This document shows positions 53,533 through 64,000 of a stretch of 64,000 nucleotides of DNA, one piece after another. The stretch lies in NCBI GenBank assembly GCA_949128115.1, contig OX421961.1, positions 127,289,050 through 127,353,049 on the forward strand, written 5' to 3'. Every line of letters begins with the position of its first letter. Position 1 is the first letter of the stretch. The notes under the pieces were generated by a model that saw only the letters and a program-made list of their open reading frames with translations, was not told the DNA's origin and did not search any database. Both the position numbers and the translations under genes were made by a program. Source of the stretch: Anaspis maculata. Its lineage: Eukaryota > Arthropoda > Insecta > Coleoptera > Scraptiidae.

Positions 53533-56500
53533 TCACGAATAGGAGAACATGGCAATCGCGGGGTCCTCAGTTTCGTAAGTGATCAACACGTCACGGAACT
53601 TGTCCAGGAGCTGCAGCAATTGACTTCTCCTCAGATTCTCCAGGTACATGATCTCCTCTATATGATGATTGCCGAGAAAGTAGCCCTTGCGGCACAGCCT
53701 GGCAAACAGCTTCAAATCCTCGGGATTGTTTGTCGAAGGAATCTACAAAACAGAACATGATACAATTCCGTTGCTGGTCGTTGTCAAGTGTACCAAACTC
53801 ACCTTAAAAATGTTGGTCCGCTCTTCATCAGGAAAGTCCAAAAGAAGTTCTTCTTGGTAGTCTTGCTTTTCTTCTTCAATGGAAGTGAAACTGACGTTTT
53901 CCAAGCTGGAAAAAAAAAGCTTAGGTGAGGACTTTACTTTGTCTGGTCTGGTTCGAATGCTTACTTGACGCTTCTGTTGATTAAATCGTCGGAACGCAAT
54001 TCGGGTACTTCTGAAACGGTGGAAGTGCCGCTTTCGGATTCGGCCCGGGAATGTTCAGAAGCAGCACTGGGTTGGTAAGAGCTGGACAGGACTGTGCTGC
54101 CTCGGTGTGAGATCAAGTGGCTCCTCGGCTCTTTTTCTCTGCAAAATCATGTGTAATACCTATAAACTCCCATGCTTTTGTTGCTAGAAACTCATTTGAA
54201 AATTTGAAATGGGCTAGTTGATTCAAAAGCTACCTACTCAATTTTTGAAACCGCGTTGGCAGGATTGCTCTATTCTGGGTGTAGCCGGCTGTCTCACAGC
54301 AGTAACTGCCGACTATTCAACAAAATGCTGATTAGTGCCACGGCTCAAAAAGAATCATGTATTACTAATATCTTGCTATTTACTCTCAGCGAGCTTCAAC
54401 GTGGGCTTCAAATTGCTTATTGCCGTCTACTGACTTAAATATTTGTTACGAACATTCGGAACAGCCGGGATTTTAAGAAACTTCCTTCTGCCGGGTTTGT
54501 TAGGTTTGTTTTTATTTATATTATTAAAAACGAAGCAAGTATGACGTAGATCGAAAAAAGGTTACCGTAGCAAAAAAAAACAATAAACGGCATCTGTTTA
54601 AGTCAGGCAGATGTAATTTAACTGACCCGAACACGCGGAAAAATCTCGCGAAGTCGACGCAGAGAAAGCCCTCGAGAATGACAATAGAAAAACTAGACTT
54701 CAATCAATCGCGAAAAAATTACAATTCAGAGATGACGCACTAAGCGCACTCAAAAAGAACGGAAACGGAACTACCAATTCCAATAAATCTGTCTTAAGCA
54801 AGCACGACAGACAGGAAACTGTATAGGCCCATGGTCGATGGACCACCGAAAACAGCGCGGGCGGAATAAAGCCCCTGACATCGAGATCGAGACCCTTTCA
54901 GGACCAAGAGAAGCTTTCTAGGGTCTGCAATGCATAATGCGGAAGAAGAAACAACCGGACCTGAATTTTGGATAGGAATAAAAATGATAATTTGAGTAAG
55001 TATGTTTGTGTTGAGTTGCTTTTCAGGGAATCCGAATTTTTTTATTGGAACTATCAGCTATGTACCTAACTTGCGATTTTTTACTAATGCAGACATTCTT
55101 CAGGTAAGATATCCTCGAATTCAAACTGCCACATGGGCACTAAGACATAAAACTGTTCAATAATTGGAGACAAAGTGGTCAAGGATCCAGATCAGATCTC
55201 TAATATGTCTTAAATTAGTCAGGCTCATGTTGAAGATACTTACTTGCTGACCCTGACCCGTCCGTGATCGGTCGGCATGTACTGAATAAAAGTGTGCAGC
55301 TGAAGAAGCAGGTGATGTTGCAACATCCAGATGACAGTTTGTACCAAGTGCGCATCGTGAGCCGGATGGCTCATCGGATGACTCTTTTGTCCCACGGAAG
55401 TGGGCAGCGAGTAATCACTAATCACCCTGATCAGGTTGTAGCCGGGAAAGGATTCTGAAAATTTTTCAAGCAACGGCGAGTTCAGATGAATGGGGGCATC
55501 CGGCGCTATCACGTATTTGTTGGTGGCGCATATCGGGAAAATTACAGTCGCTTTGGCCCAATACACCAGATGGGCGGTGAGCTCGAACACGTGGTTCAGC
55601 GTCAAATCGGAATCCGCAGCCAGCGTCTGCAGGTTCTTCAAAGGCGAATACTGAGATAGTATGCGGATTAGAGAGGGCGAACTGTCCAAGCAGGTGAAAT
55701 CGTGCATCTGCTGGACGGGGTACAGCAAAAGGAGACTGTGGTACGGTCTGAGCGCCTTCAGACAGCTGGAAATCGAAACGTTCATCTCGAAAAGAAGTTA
55801 CGTGGTTTTGTGAGTTCAAGATACCCACCCGTCGATGTCGTCGGGCTCGACGATTTTGCCGCGCAAGTGCCACTGGTGGACTTTCTGCGGCAGGCAGAAG
55901 CTCAGGGTGATCCATCGGTTGATGCGTATGCTGACTATGCCGGTGCCGCACAGGTCCTCGTACATTTTCATCATGTTGGCGGCCAGGGTGCATTTTTCCA
56001 GGATCGTCTGGAACGCAGCCACGGCATTGCCTGCGTACCCGTCGTCGTGAGCCGAAGTCATGATTTGAGTCTGCTCGTTGACGTAGCCGCATCTTTTTTC
56101 CTCGTACCTCAGAGCGATTCCCATGCGCTGGCTCAAATCGTGGTAACAAGTCACTGAAAAAGGCTTGATTAGGACCAGAGTACAAAAGTATCTGAACTAA
56201 GCCTTTTTGTAAGTATGTATAAGGAAAATTTGCAGGCATGTCCAGGCCAGTGTCCAGGTAAATATTATGTCCCATACGAGACAGGTTTTGAGAAATTGGA
56301 GACAGGTGAGGTCTCCAATTTTTCGTTGTCTCTCTTTACTAGAGTAGCTATACTCTTTACTGTGACGTCATGCGTATAAGAGACGGTTAATCGAGGTCAT
56401 TTGGCGCTTCCCAAAAAGGCGTATAAGGACACAATTCGACACATATGGACACAATTTGACACAGCTGGCGTTCCAATAGCAGTAATAGCACCACATGTCG

Positions 56501-59500
56501 ACACAATCGAAACATTGTCGAGGCTGAGTTTAGAATTGAGCTGGCAAGTGCACTTTGACATTGTGTATCCGTCTTGTCGCAGTTATTGGAAAGCGCCCTA
56601 TGTTTCTTGAGATATGACATTTCGTTTCTGACAATGGGAAATTTTTCGAATCTGACAAGCGCTCTGTCGTGTATTTATTTGATTTCAGCATGGATTTCAT
56701 GATTTCACTTGTTCTTACCCTCGTTCTTACCAATAAGTGTGTTATATGTAGTGGAAAACTGAGAAGATACTTACAGAAATGGTTCAAGGGTGTTGTGTCG
56801 CTCAATGCGAGTGCGATAATAAGACGAATACACCCGGCATGCACCGGTTCACGAAAGACCCAAACTTGATGGAAGTGTGGCTGCACCAGCACCAGCAGGG
56901 ATCACGCTGCACCAGACACGTGCATCTTACTACGAAAAAACTCTATTACTTCGTCCAATCAAAACTCCCTTATGGGCTCTAGTGACTTTCCCCACATGAT
57001 AATGGGAACAGTATAGCTATCCGATTCAAAATTCCCGCAAAAGTCAGAAACGAAACGTCCAAACGTCATAAACGTCAAAACGTCAAAGGTGACCTCGAAA
57101 AACCATGTAGTTTCTATCTCCTAAAATTGGAAAGGTCAATTGTCGCGACCTCGGTCGCGAGAAATTCTTTCAGCTACGTTACAGTAGATGAACCAATAGG
57201 TATTCGTACACTCAGCAGCAAAAATAGCGCCCACGTAATTTATGATGAAGAGGACTATTTGCTTGGCCTGCTCTACCGTAATAGGTAGTAGTGGTACTCG
57301 AGGTGAATAAGGCAATGCCGCCTTTGTTATCATTGTAATTTTTATTATTCACTTGTTCAAAATCATTAAATGAGCGATTGCTCCAAATTTCACTTTCTTG
57401 TCAACAAAAGACAAAGACAACAAAGGTCTAAAATGCACCATGAAAAAATCATGTCTTCTTTGCTGGACTCCCGAATCAAACAATTCCAAAACCGTTTCGA
57501 AGCAAGACATGAAGCTTCATAATGTCATGATTGAAACTGGAAAAAAACATATTTTTTTCACAAACGGGGTTTGGCTGAAAACATTGTCAATTTGCTATGA
57601 TTTAAATATCACCCTGTACAAACCTCAGTTGAAGGGTCTTGGATGTTATATCTACAGGATGAACTGCCAGAAGATGAGGCTAATGAGCATCGCTAACAGA
57701 ATGAAAATATTTGGCAAAAATCAAAAGTTAGATCGTTTCTAAAACGGGCAAAATTTTTGGTCGCGACAGTTTTGAAGTTACATTCAAAAAAAGGTACTCT
57801 TGTTAAACATCGATAGGATGAACCGTTCTTGAGTAAAATCGATTTCAACAGTTGAATGCATGCCATAAAATGCACTTTGATAGCCCCATTTTTAAAAATA
57901 TTATTTTCGATTTCTTTCAACTGAACAGATCAAAAATTGAAGTGGTCCACCTCAGATCTACCCCAGAAACTCGCTCAGGTTGGTTCTTGGAAACTTGGCT
58001 CCGTAACTAATCGGCGCATGGCAAAATGGCGCATGATAAAATCGCGCGTCATAAATGGCGCTGCGACAAAATAGCACACGAAGAAAATAGCGCGTTGACA
58101 AATTAGCGCGTTGATAGAATAGCGCGTGATAAAATAGCGCGTCATAATTTGAATAGCGCGTTGAGGGTGTTGATCCCGTATCAATTTACTCTCATCCTGT
58201 AGGTGATCATTCTTGCTCCGAGGAGCCCCTTAAGGGAACGTCTTAGGAAACCAAATTGGATTTTAAAGACCTGCTCGCCTCTACATGTATTTAAGACGCA
58301 AGGCGTGTCCATGAGAGAATAAATGTCGAATGAAAGATCGGTGGTGGGACCGGAGGTAACCGCCCTTCGGGCGTACCTGACGAGGCCCATGTACACAGGG
58401 GCCTTATTTCTAGCGGAGAGCGATCACCAGGCGATCACAGTTCAGCCAATCACAGCCCTGGTTGCCTAGCAACTTCACATGGGAACGGATCACATCCTTC
58501 CTAGAAATAGGCTCCCAGATCTCTCGTGTCCCAAGTTGTTGTCGATTCAAAGATCGGTGATGGGGCCGGAGGTAATAATCGCCTTTCGGGCGTACCTGGC
58601 GAGGTTCATGTAGGTACCGTTGCGGACTTTTTAAAGTGGACGACAGTTGACAGATTTTTCAGGATTCTGGCCTGAACGTCGCATGACAGCAAGCCAACTC
58701 GTTGACATTGTCGTCCACTTTATTTTGGCCGCAACCGTACACAGCTTTTTCGTGACCCAATTTTTTTTCCGATTCAAAGATCGATGGTGGGACCGGAGGT
58801 GAGGTAACCGCCATTCGAGCGTACCTGACGAGGTCCATGTACACAGCTTATTCGTGTCCCAATTTTTTTTCGAATCAAAGGTCGGTGGTGTTGCCGTGCT
58901 GTTTGCTGAGGCGTTGTTTAGTCGCACACTATTTCATTGCGCGTTATTTTGTCAACTTGCGGTTTTATCGCGCGCTATTTTATCAACGCGCTATTTTGTT
59001 GCAAGCATTTTATCATGCGTCATTTTGTCATTCGCTGTTTAGTTACGGAGCCGGTCAATAGGGCATTTTCCTGGCCATACTGCACATGTGCGAGGTGCAA
59101 GTAATGGCGGGATATTGAAAAAAACCGGACAAACTAATGCATTTACGCAGATTTGCCATGAACAAAATTTCTGCACAGATGAAATATTATAGCATATTTT
59201 ATCTCAAAAATAGACTAGCCTTGGAAATCTACCTCGTTATATTACATTACAGGTGCATTAACGTAGGATTCAAAGGCTTTTGTCCGGTTTTTTCAAAAAG
59301 CTCGCCTAAAATTTAGCGCATGTCCCTGAAATGATTGCTCAGGACAAACCCCTATTTTTTAAGCGTCTGTAACTTTTTTTTTAATTTAGATTTTTCCCCA
59401 GATTTAACCTAATTACCGTATGTTCGTTAAAATCATGGATTAGGGCAGGCTGTGAACTTCGAAACGTATGTCCAAAATGTATTCCATGACGACGGCTCCA

Positions 59501-62500
59501 TCATGTTGACATCAAATTTGAGTGATTATTGATAAATTCACAACATATTATCCGTTTCACCCTTATTTGCCACGCAGCAAGCTATGAGAAATTTCAGTTA
59601 CATTGGTACGCCTGAGACATACAGGTGGTTTCACGCAGTGGAGGTTATGTAGCTCTGACAGTCTTGACACGTGGATGACGTCGCACCGTGGAAGAAAATT
59701 CGGACCGGCAGCCTAGCCCGAAACAAGCGAGGAAAAAATGCCGCGGCAGGTGCAGGCGTGCAGGTGAATGGTTTTCTAAGATTCGGGGGCAAAATCTTGA
59801 CCCCCTAAACATCCGAGCCCGGGGGGAGAGGAAACTCCTTGCATCTTCTGCAAATACCACTGTAACTATTCGCAGTACCACCAGGTGTTGGACCAGGATG
59901 CATAATTGAGAGCAAAGCTATGCGCTTTTATAGAAGTGATGGACAGGAAGCAAGTATGGACTAGGTTTTCAGGCATCAGCTCCCTGTCCATGAACCAAAA
60001 CGAAAATTGCTTGGCTCATCCAAGTCAAACACGAGCTGAGAGTGAAGGAACCGTAGGTTTCTGCTTACCCCAAAAATTAACGCATCCACTGCCATCTTTT
60101 GGGCCATGTCTGGTTGCATACTGGTAATGCCGCAGAACTTGCATTTTTGTCTTGTGCGGAATAATTTTCGGCATCTTGTAATTTGACGTTGTCAAAATTT
60201 GTCAATCAATTTATGAGCTGTCTTCAGTAGGTATGCTAAACCTAACAAAACAATATCATGGCTTGCTGGGTGGCAAATAAGGGTGAAACGGATAATACGT
60301 TTTTACTTCCATAGCCTGCCCTAATTCATGATTTTAACGAACGTACGGTATATTTTTGAAAACTTCGCATCATTATCTATATCTCGAAACGGTTTTTGAC
60401 ATTTTGAAATTTTACCCTCTTTCATTTCTTGTACAAGGTGTTCACGTATAAATTATGTCCCTACCCCTGAAGATATCACCCTAAATATAATTTCAAAAAT
60501 GCAAAACGATCCTTTTACGATTTTCTCCGTAGACATCGAATCTGTCCACGGAAATTTTCTGTAGGATATCGCTTACAGGGTGCAACATCGAAAAAATTTC
60601 TGAAATTGGACACCCTGCATTTTAATATGGGAATCGATTCCACTTTTCATCCTGATTGTAAATATATTATATCACATTTGATAGGTTAGTCAACAGAACA
60701 CATCGTCGCCTTAGTATTACAAGGTTGTATGTCGCTTTTGCACTTTCCTCTGTCTTCAGTTGCTGCAGGTTTTTGTGTGAATGAACCAGCAATTTTGTTT
60801 TTTGTATCATCAAAATGTTACCCAAAATGTTGACTCTACTTTGGTCTATGTTGACTACCAATCCATTAACCCAGAAATCCGTAGCAACTGAAAAAAGAGG
60901 AAGGTGCAAAAACAACATACAACTTTGTAATACTAAGGGGACGACATGTGAAAAAATTGATGAAGTTTTAAAAAATATAGAAAAAAGTTTTTTTCAACAG
61001 TAACTCAGTGAATTTTCAATCATTTTGGGTAAATGGATTTGATCATATAGTTTGAAACTCTTACTCAACAACTTGAACAGACAAACTTTTAGAGAAAACA
61101 TTTTTCCATATTTCTTGAAACTTCAACAATTTTTTCAACAGGTTTTTTTTTGCTAACATATCAAGTGTGATATAATATATTTATAATCAGAATGAGAAAC
61201 GCGATCGATTCCCATATTAAAATACAGGCGTCCCATTTGAGGAAAATTTTCGATGTTGCACACAGTAACTAAGCGATATGCCACAGAAAATTTTAGTGAA
61301 CAGATTCGAAACCAACAAAAAGAATAATGTAAGAACCGTTTGTCATTTTTGAATGTATGTTTGATGAGAAGCCTCCCTGATGGAGTCGTCTAATTTATAT
61401 GTGAAAACCCTGTATAAGAAACAGAAGGCGGTAAAATGTCAAAAACCGTTTCGAGATATTAATGCGAGGTATTAAAAAATATAATTAGAAAAATTCTACA
61501 ATTGTTATTCAGAAAAGTTACACACGCTTGAAAGTGGACCACTTTGCACTCTTTTTTTTTGTCACCCTGTATACCATACAGTACAGGGTGTCCCAGCTAA
61601 AACAATCCAGCGCCATTTTTTTCAGAAAATATCAAGGCAACAAGAAATTTTTTTCAAATGGGGTGAAGCCTGATTTTTTAGCTTCCTTTTGATGGGGCGC
61701 CGATGCTTGTAGGTGCTCTAGTTTCCAAGATAATGCAATTTGAATCGGGCAAGTCACAAGAATTCGACAAAACAAAATACTTCAGATGAAAAACAATCCT
61801 CTTTCTCTGGGCTTTCCATTGATGTGTCGCCGATGTCTGTACCTGGTCCGATAAGCCAGAAGTTCTGCCTCAAAGTCCAGCAAACACAATAATCGGAGTC
61901 CGTGACGTCACCGATCACACACTTGTTGATTTTAACACCAGCCGTTACTAGGACTTTTTCACTCACCATACCTGGACTCACCATAGCAATGAATACTGGC
62001 TGATGTTAAAATCAACAAGTGTGTGATCGGTGACGTCATGAATTCCAATTATTGTGTTTGCTGAACTATGAAGCAGAATTTCTGGCTTATTGAGCCAGGT
62101 ACAGACATCGGCGACACAGCATTGGAAAGCCCAGAGAAAGAGGATTTTTTTTCATCTGAAGTATTTTGTTTTGCCGGTAATGAATTCTCGAATTCTTGTG
62201 ACCCGCCAGATTCAAATTGCATTTTCTTGGAAACTAGAGCACCGACAAGCGTCGACGCTCCCTCAAAAGAAAGCTAAAAGATCAGGCTTCCCCCCAATTG
62301 AAGATTTTTGTTGTTGTCTTGACATTTTCTGAGGAAATCGCGCTGGTTTGTTTTAGCTGAGACACCCTGTATATCAGCAAACACGATATCCAAATATGAA
62401 ACTTGCAGTCAGAAGAACGCCGAATCATTAACATCATCATATTCTCAAATCGGCACATTTTTCGTCTCGATATCCTCATTTGAACCTGAGCGAGTTTTTG

Positions 62501-63092
62501 GGGTGGATCACTTCAGTTTTTGATCTGTTTATTTGGAATAGGATCGAATCGATCGACCCCATTTTTTCAAATATGATAGTGCAAGTTGACCTTCTGAACA
62601 TGCATGCAAAATATTTCTCCTGGATCATAAAATGCATGTAAGGATTCATTCGTGCACAAGGCTGCCATTACTGAACTGAACTTTACCAACGGAATGACTG
62701 GCGAGGGCCTGCAGAGCAAACACGACATGGATCAGCATGAACCCGGAAGCATCCTGCTGCTTGTCCCTCAGCTGCAACACCGTGGGATGTCCCACGAACC
62801 TGACGTCGTTCACCTTCAATTCGAACTTTCTGTTGCACAGTTCCGGCTTGACCGCAAAGAGCGACGACAGCACCTCGTCGGTGAACCCCGTCAGGTTGCC
62901 CTTGTTGATGTTCGAGCTGGGCTGCGAAGGGGACTGCAGCAGGTCCTCGACGTTGGGCAGCGTGTAGGGGTTCTTCCGGCGGGTGCCCGACGGTTCGTTG
63001 TTGTCCTGGTACTTGAAGGGGTAGCGGAAGAGCAACCTGTCCCCTTTGCTGTCGGACTTGACCAGGATTATGCAGAGGGGGTTCACTTCCAT
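53533..63092 (-). CDS. Nprl3: GATOR1 complex subunit NPRL3
   Basis: NPRL3 is a subunit, with NPRL2 and DEPDC5, of GATOR1, the lysosomal GAP complex for RagA/B that inhibits TORC1 when amino acids are scarce. Exons on the minus strand: 63092-62687, 56153-55829, 55765-55244, 54138-53965, 53905-53803, 53742-53533 (1740 nt, 579 aa; human protein is similar in length). All junctions are GT/AG with phases that join exactly. Signatures: [10 protein letters not shown] (residues 17-26), RFVGHP (98-103), [13 protein letters not shown] in exon 3, the long [10 protein letters not shown] stretch, a Ser-rich low-complexity segment in exon 4, and [19 protein letters not shown] (about 535-553). The N-terminal longin-like half and the C-terminal winged-helix part are both complete. 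Intron 1 is 6.5 kb and transposon-filled; introns 2, 4 and 5 are 59-63 bp. Nothing suggests inactivation. A viperin-like gene starts 746 bp away, divergently. Confidence 0.95.
54139..55243 (-). other. Intron 3 of Nprl3
   Basis: 1105 bp, no gene or clear repeat recognised. Confidence 0.6.
56154..57996. other. Nprl3 intron 1, proximal part with THAP relic
   Basis: It contains a THAP-domain fragment (56779-56979) inside weak inverted flanks (GACATTTCGTTTCTGAC near 56607 and its complement near 57041). An ORF at 57398-57742 is unrecognised. The stretch 57690-57985 is an inverted relative of 62483-62660. Confidence 0.45.
56779..56979 (+). pseudogene. THAP-domain fragment
   Basis: The frame opens [15 protein letters not shown] and continues [18 protein letters not shown]. 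This is the N-terminal half of a THAP zinc finger: the first Cys pair, HRF, the invariant Pro and Trp, placed right at the start codon as usual. The distal CX2H pair and AVPxx box are missing, and the frame stops at 56979. THAP fingers occur in P-element-type transposases and host factors. Position inside transposon debris favours a mobile-element relic. Confidence 0.6.
57997..59052. mobile_element. MULE-like non-autonomous element
   Basis: Inverted ends GGCTCCGTAACTAA and subterminal arrays of AAATAGCGCGTTGAYAA-type motifs (58010-58160; 58925-59040, opposite orientation) resemble the element at 19109-20454. The interior has three to four copies of a roughly 75-bp module (RAAGATCGGTGRTGG, CCGCCYTTCGGGCGTACCTG) near 58325, 58545, 58775 and 58868. 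No clear target duplication is visible. ORFs in 58181-58927 only read the module. Confidence 0.7.
59414..60350. repeat. Foldback repeat
   Basis: TACCGTATGTTCGTTAAAAT on the left mirrors ATTTTAACGAACGTACGGTA on the right, and GTGAAACGGATAAT mirrors ATTATCCGTTTCAC. The centre holds an unrecognised ORF pair near 59645-59909. Confidence 0.75.
60360..61472. repeat. Foldback repeat adjoining the previous one
   Basis: ATCTCGAAACGGTTTTTGAC (60381) mirrors 61437-61458; GGGAATCGATTCC and ATATTATATCACA blocks mirror near 61165-61220. The centre near 60900 is unique. Confidence 0.75.
61584..62369. mobile_element. TA-flanked palindromic element (CAGGGTGTCCCAGCTAAAAC ends)
   Basis: 786 bp, TA at 61582-61583 and 62370-62371, two arms of about 390 bp meeting near 61980. 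A half copy occurs at 47835-48212. The matching ORFs 61754-61984 and 62068-62277 are the two arms. Confidence 0.85.
62370..62686. other. Nprl3 intron 1, distal end
   Basis: 62483-62660 is related, inverted, to 57690-57985 (shared ACTCGCTCAGGTT and GATCARAAAYTGAAGTG). The donor GTAAAG is at 62686-62681. Confidence 0.5.
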
Positions 63093-63504
63093 GGCTGCCG
63101 CTCAAATCACATCGCTCGACTGCACCGTGGTGATTCCTGAGGTCCCCGGAAGAGTCCCCGGCTGAAATTGTCCATTGACAACGTTTCGGCGACCGACAAT
63201 AACAAATACAATGGATTTTTCCAGGGGGTAACCTCAAAATTTGACATTTGTGTCAATGTCAATGTGACGTTTGTCGCGCTGGGGATTTTTTTGCGGTGCA
63301 GTGCAGTGGGGCAGCACTGGACAGTTCAAAACCTGGCGGTAATTTTAGGCTTTTGAAAGTTTATGCTTTTTATTCAGTTTTGCGCAAAAGCAACGTTATT
63401 GATCATTGAACAAATTTCAGCTGGTCGTGTTTTACTACCATAGCAGTTGCCATATTTCCAAAATTAAGATAATCTTCGGAAATGTTCAATGTCGGAAAAA
63501 CTAA

Positions 63505-63515
63505 GGGAAAAACCA
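63505..63515 (+). promoter_or_regulatory. Dorsal/Rel-type kB motif GGGAAAAACCA
   Basis: Fits the Drosophila Dorsal/Dif consensus GGGW(4-5)CCM exactly, with a near match GGGGAAAAACG at 63520-63530. It lies 324 bp upstream of the viperin-like ATG. Binding is inferred only. Confidence 0.35.
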
Positions 63516-63701
63516 AGGAGGGGAAAAACGCAGCCGCAGCGCCAGTGCATGCAACTATTATCTTACGTTGGCAGCATTGATACACGTATTCCCAACAAAT
63601 TCCCAAGGAGATCTCCGTGGGAAGTCCCGTGCGTCGTGCGAAAAACGATGAAATACCTATAATATCCCTGCCGTCATAGCACAATCACATAATTATTGTA
63701 G

Positions 63702-63707
63702 TATAAA
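63702..63707 (+). promoter_or_regulatory. Candidate TATA box of the viperin-like gene
   Basis: TATAAA 132 bp before the ATG. A start near 63735 would give a 5' UTR of about 100 nt. Tentative. Confidence 0.35.
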
Positions 63708-63838
63708 TCGTGTTCAAACGGGAAAGTTTGAAGTAGTAGTCAAGGCCCCTCAAGTTTGCGGTTATACCTAATAATAATATATAGATACCTATTATATACC
63801 TACCTATCCGATATCTATTCTGAAGTTTTACCGCTGCG

Positions 63839-64000
63839 ATGTTCGAGTCCATTGTGAACAAACCTTACGTAATCATCGTAATTTTTCTCCCCGTTGTTTT
63901 GTGCGTGTATTTTATTTCAAGGAAAATAAAATCCAAGCAGCTGCAGGGAATCGTAGATGAACCGAAGCAAAAAATTATACCCAAAAGTGTAAATTATCAT
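63839..64000 (+). CDS. RSAD2: Viperin-like radical-SAM protein, N-terminal part (runs off the window)
   Basis: 54 codons from ATG 63839, open to the window end. Residues 10-26 form a hydrophobic membrane segment (VIIVIFLPVVLCVYFIS), followed by a basic stretch RKIKSK and a linker that ends KSVNYH. In viperin (RSAD2) an N-terminal membrane/amphipathic helix is followed by a variable linker and then SVNYHFTRxCNYxCxFC, where the CX3CX2C binds the 4Fe-4S cluster. The window stops just before that motif. Viperin converts CTP to the chain terminator ddhCTP at ER and lipid-droplet membranes. The call rests on the layout plus SVNYH, so it is likely but not proven; another N-anchored enzyme such as a P450 is possible but fits less well. 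The gene is divergent from Nprl3. Confidence 0.65.
   Translation, partial: MFESIVNKPYVIIVIFLPVVLCVYFISRKIKSKQLQGIVDEPKQKIIPKSVNYH

Larger units (their letters stand above)
63093..63838. other. Divergent intergenic region, Nprl3 / viperin-like
   Basis: 746 bp between two divergent starts. It holds a kB-type motif and a TATA box; a GTACCTACC-type microsatellite lies near 63775-63810. Confidence 0.5.

Noticed and set aside
57398..57742. 114-aa ORF in Nprl3 intron 1
   Set aside because: No recognised domain, biased composition and in transposon debris; left as noncoding.
57988..59061. Target duplication for the 57997-59052 element
   Set aside because: The 9 bases on each side do not match, so no duplication is claimed.

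Overview
This is eukaryotic nuclear DNA, almost certainly from an insect. It has small spliced genes (most introns 49-75 bp, GT/AG), an AT-rich background, and a very heavy load of transposon debris. I cannot name the species. Microsatellites built on GTAGGTACCTA and a mixture of hAT, Mutator-like, PIF/Harbinger, TA-flanked palindromic and Ty3/gypsy elements fit a hemipteran or beetle-like genome, but that is only an impression.

Genes. (1) Two tandem, same-strand paralogues of the RDH11/12/13-type short-chain dehydrogenase family. Copy A (2183-3338) is compact: 4 exons, 326 aa. Copy B (21615-35105) has the same exon structure, 4 exons and 337 aa, but its last intron has grown from 49 bp to 12,336 bp. 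That intron holds a nearly intact Ty3/gypsy retrotransposon plus several DNA elements. (2) Nprl3, a GATOR1 subunit, on the minus strand (53533-63092; 6 exons, 579 aa), with a 6.5 kb first intron full of transposons. (3) At the right edge, divergent from Nprl3, the first 54 codons of a membrane-anchored protein that reads like the N-terminus of viperin (RSAD2, an antiviral radical-SAM enzyme). It has a TATA box and a Dorsal/Rel-type kB motif upstream. (4) At the left edge, an unrecognised basic reading frame (948-1259) that may be a terminal exon.

Layout. 1-3.4 kb: unknown ORF and dehydrogenase A. 4.25-11.7 kb: a 'Russian doll' of foldback elements in which one palindrome is interrupted by a second palindrome with a 9-bp target duplication and by a TTAA-flanked element. 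12.7-13.2 kb: GC-rich degenerate repeat. 15.4-18.5 kb: inverted repeats, a hammerhead-like fold and a TA-flanked palindrome with internal ~340-bp tandem units. 19.1-20.5 kb: Mutator-like element with a decayed transposase and 9-bp target duplication. 21.6-35.1 kb: dehydrogenase B, whose giant intron includes the gypsy element at 28827-34116 (two 352-bp LTRs differing at 2 sites, ATAC target duplication). 35.7-52.5 kb: no host gene that I can support, but several precisely bounded hAT and TA-flanked elements. 53.5-64 kb: Nprl3 and the viperin-like start.

The most interesting points are the viperin-like start with its kB motif; the textbook -1 frameshift signal of the gypsy element, followed by an 11-bp deletion in a coding minisatellite that throws pol out of frame; a gag reading frame that opens inside the LTR and has a second ATG formed exactly by the LTR/primer-site junction; and a perfect 33-bp palindrome that split a Harbinger-type ORF by an apparent template switch.
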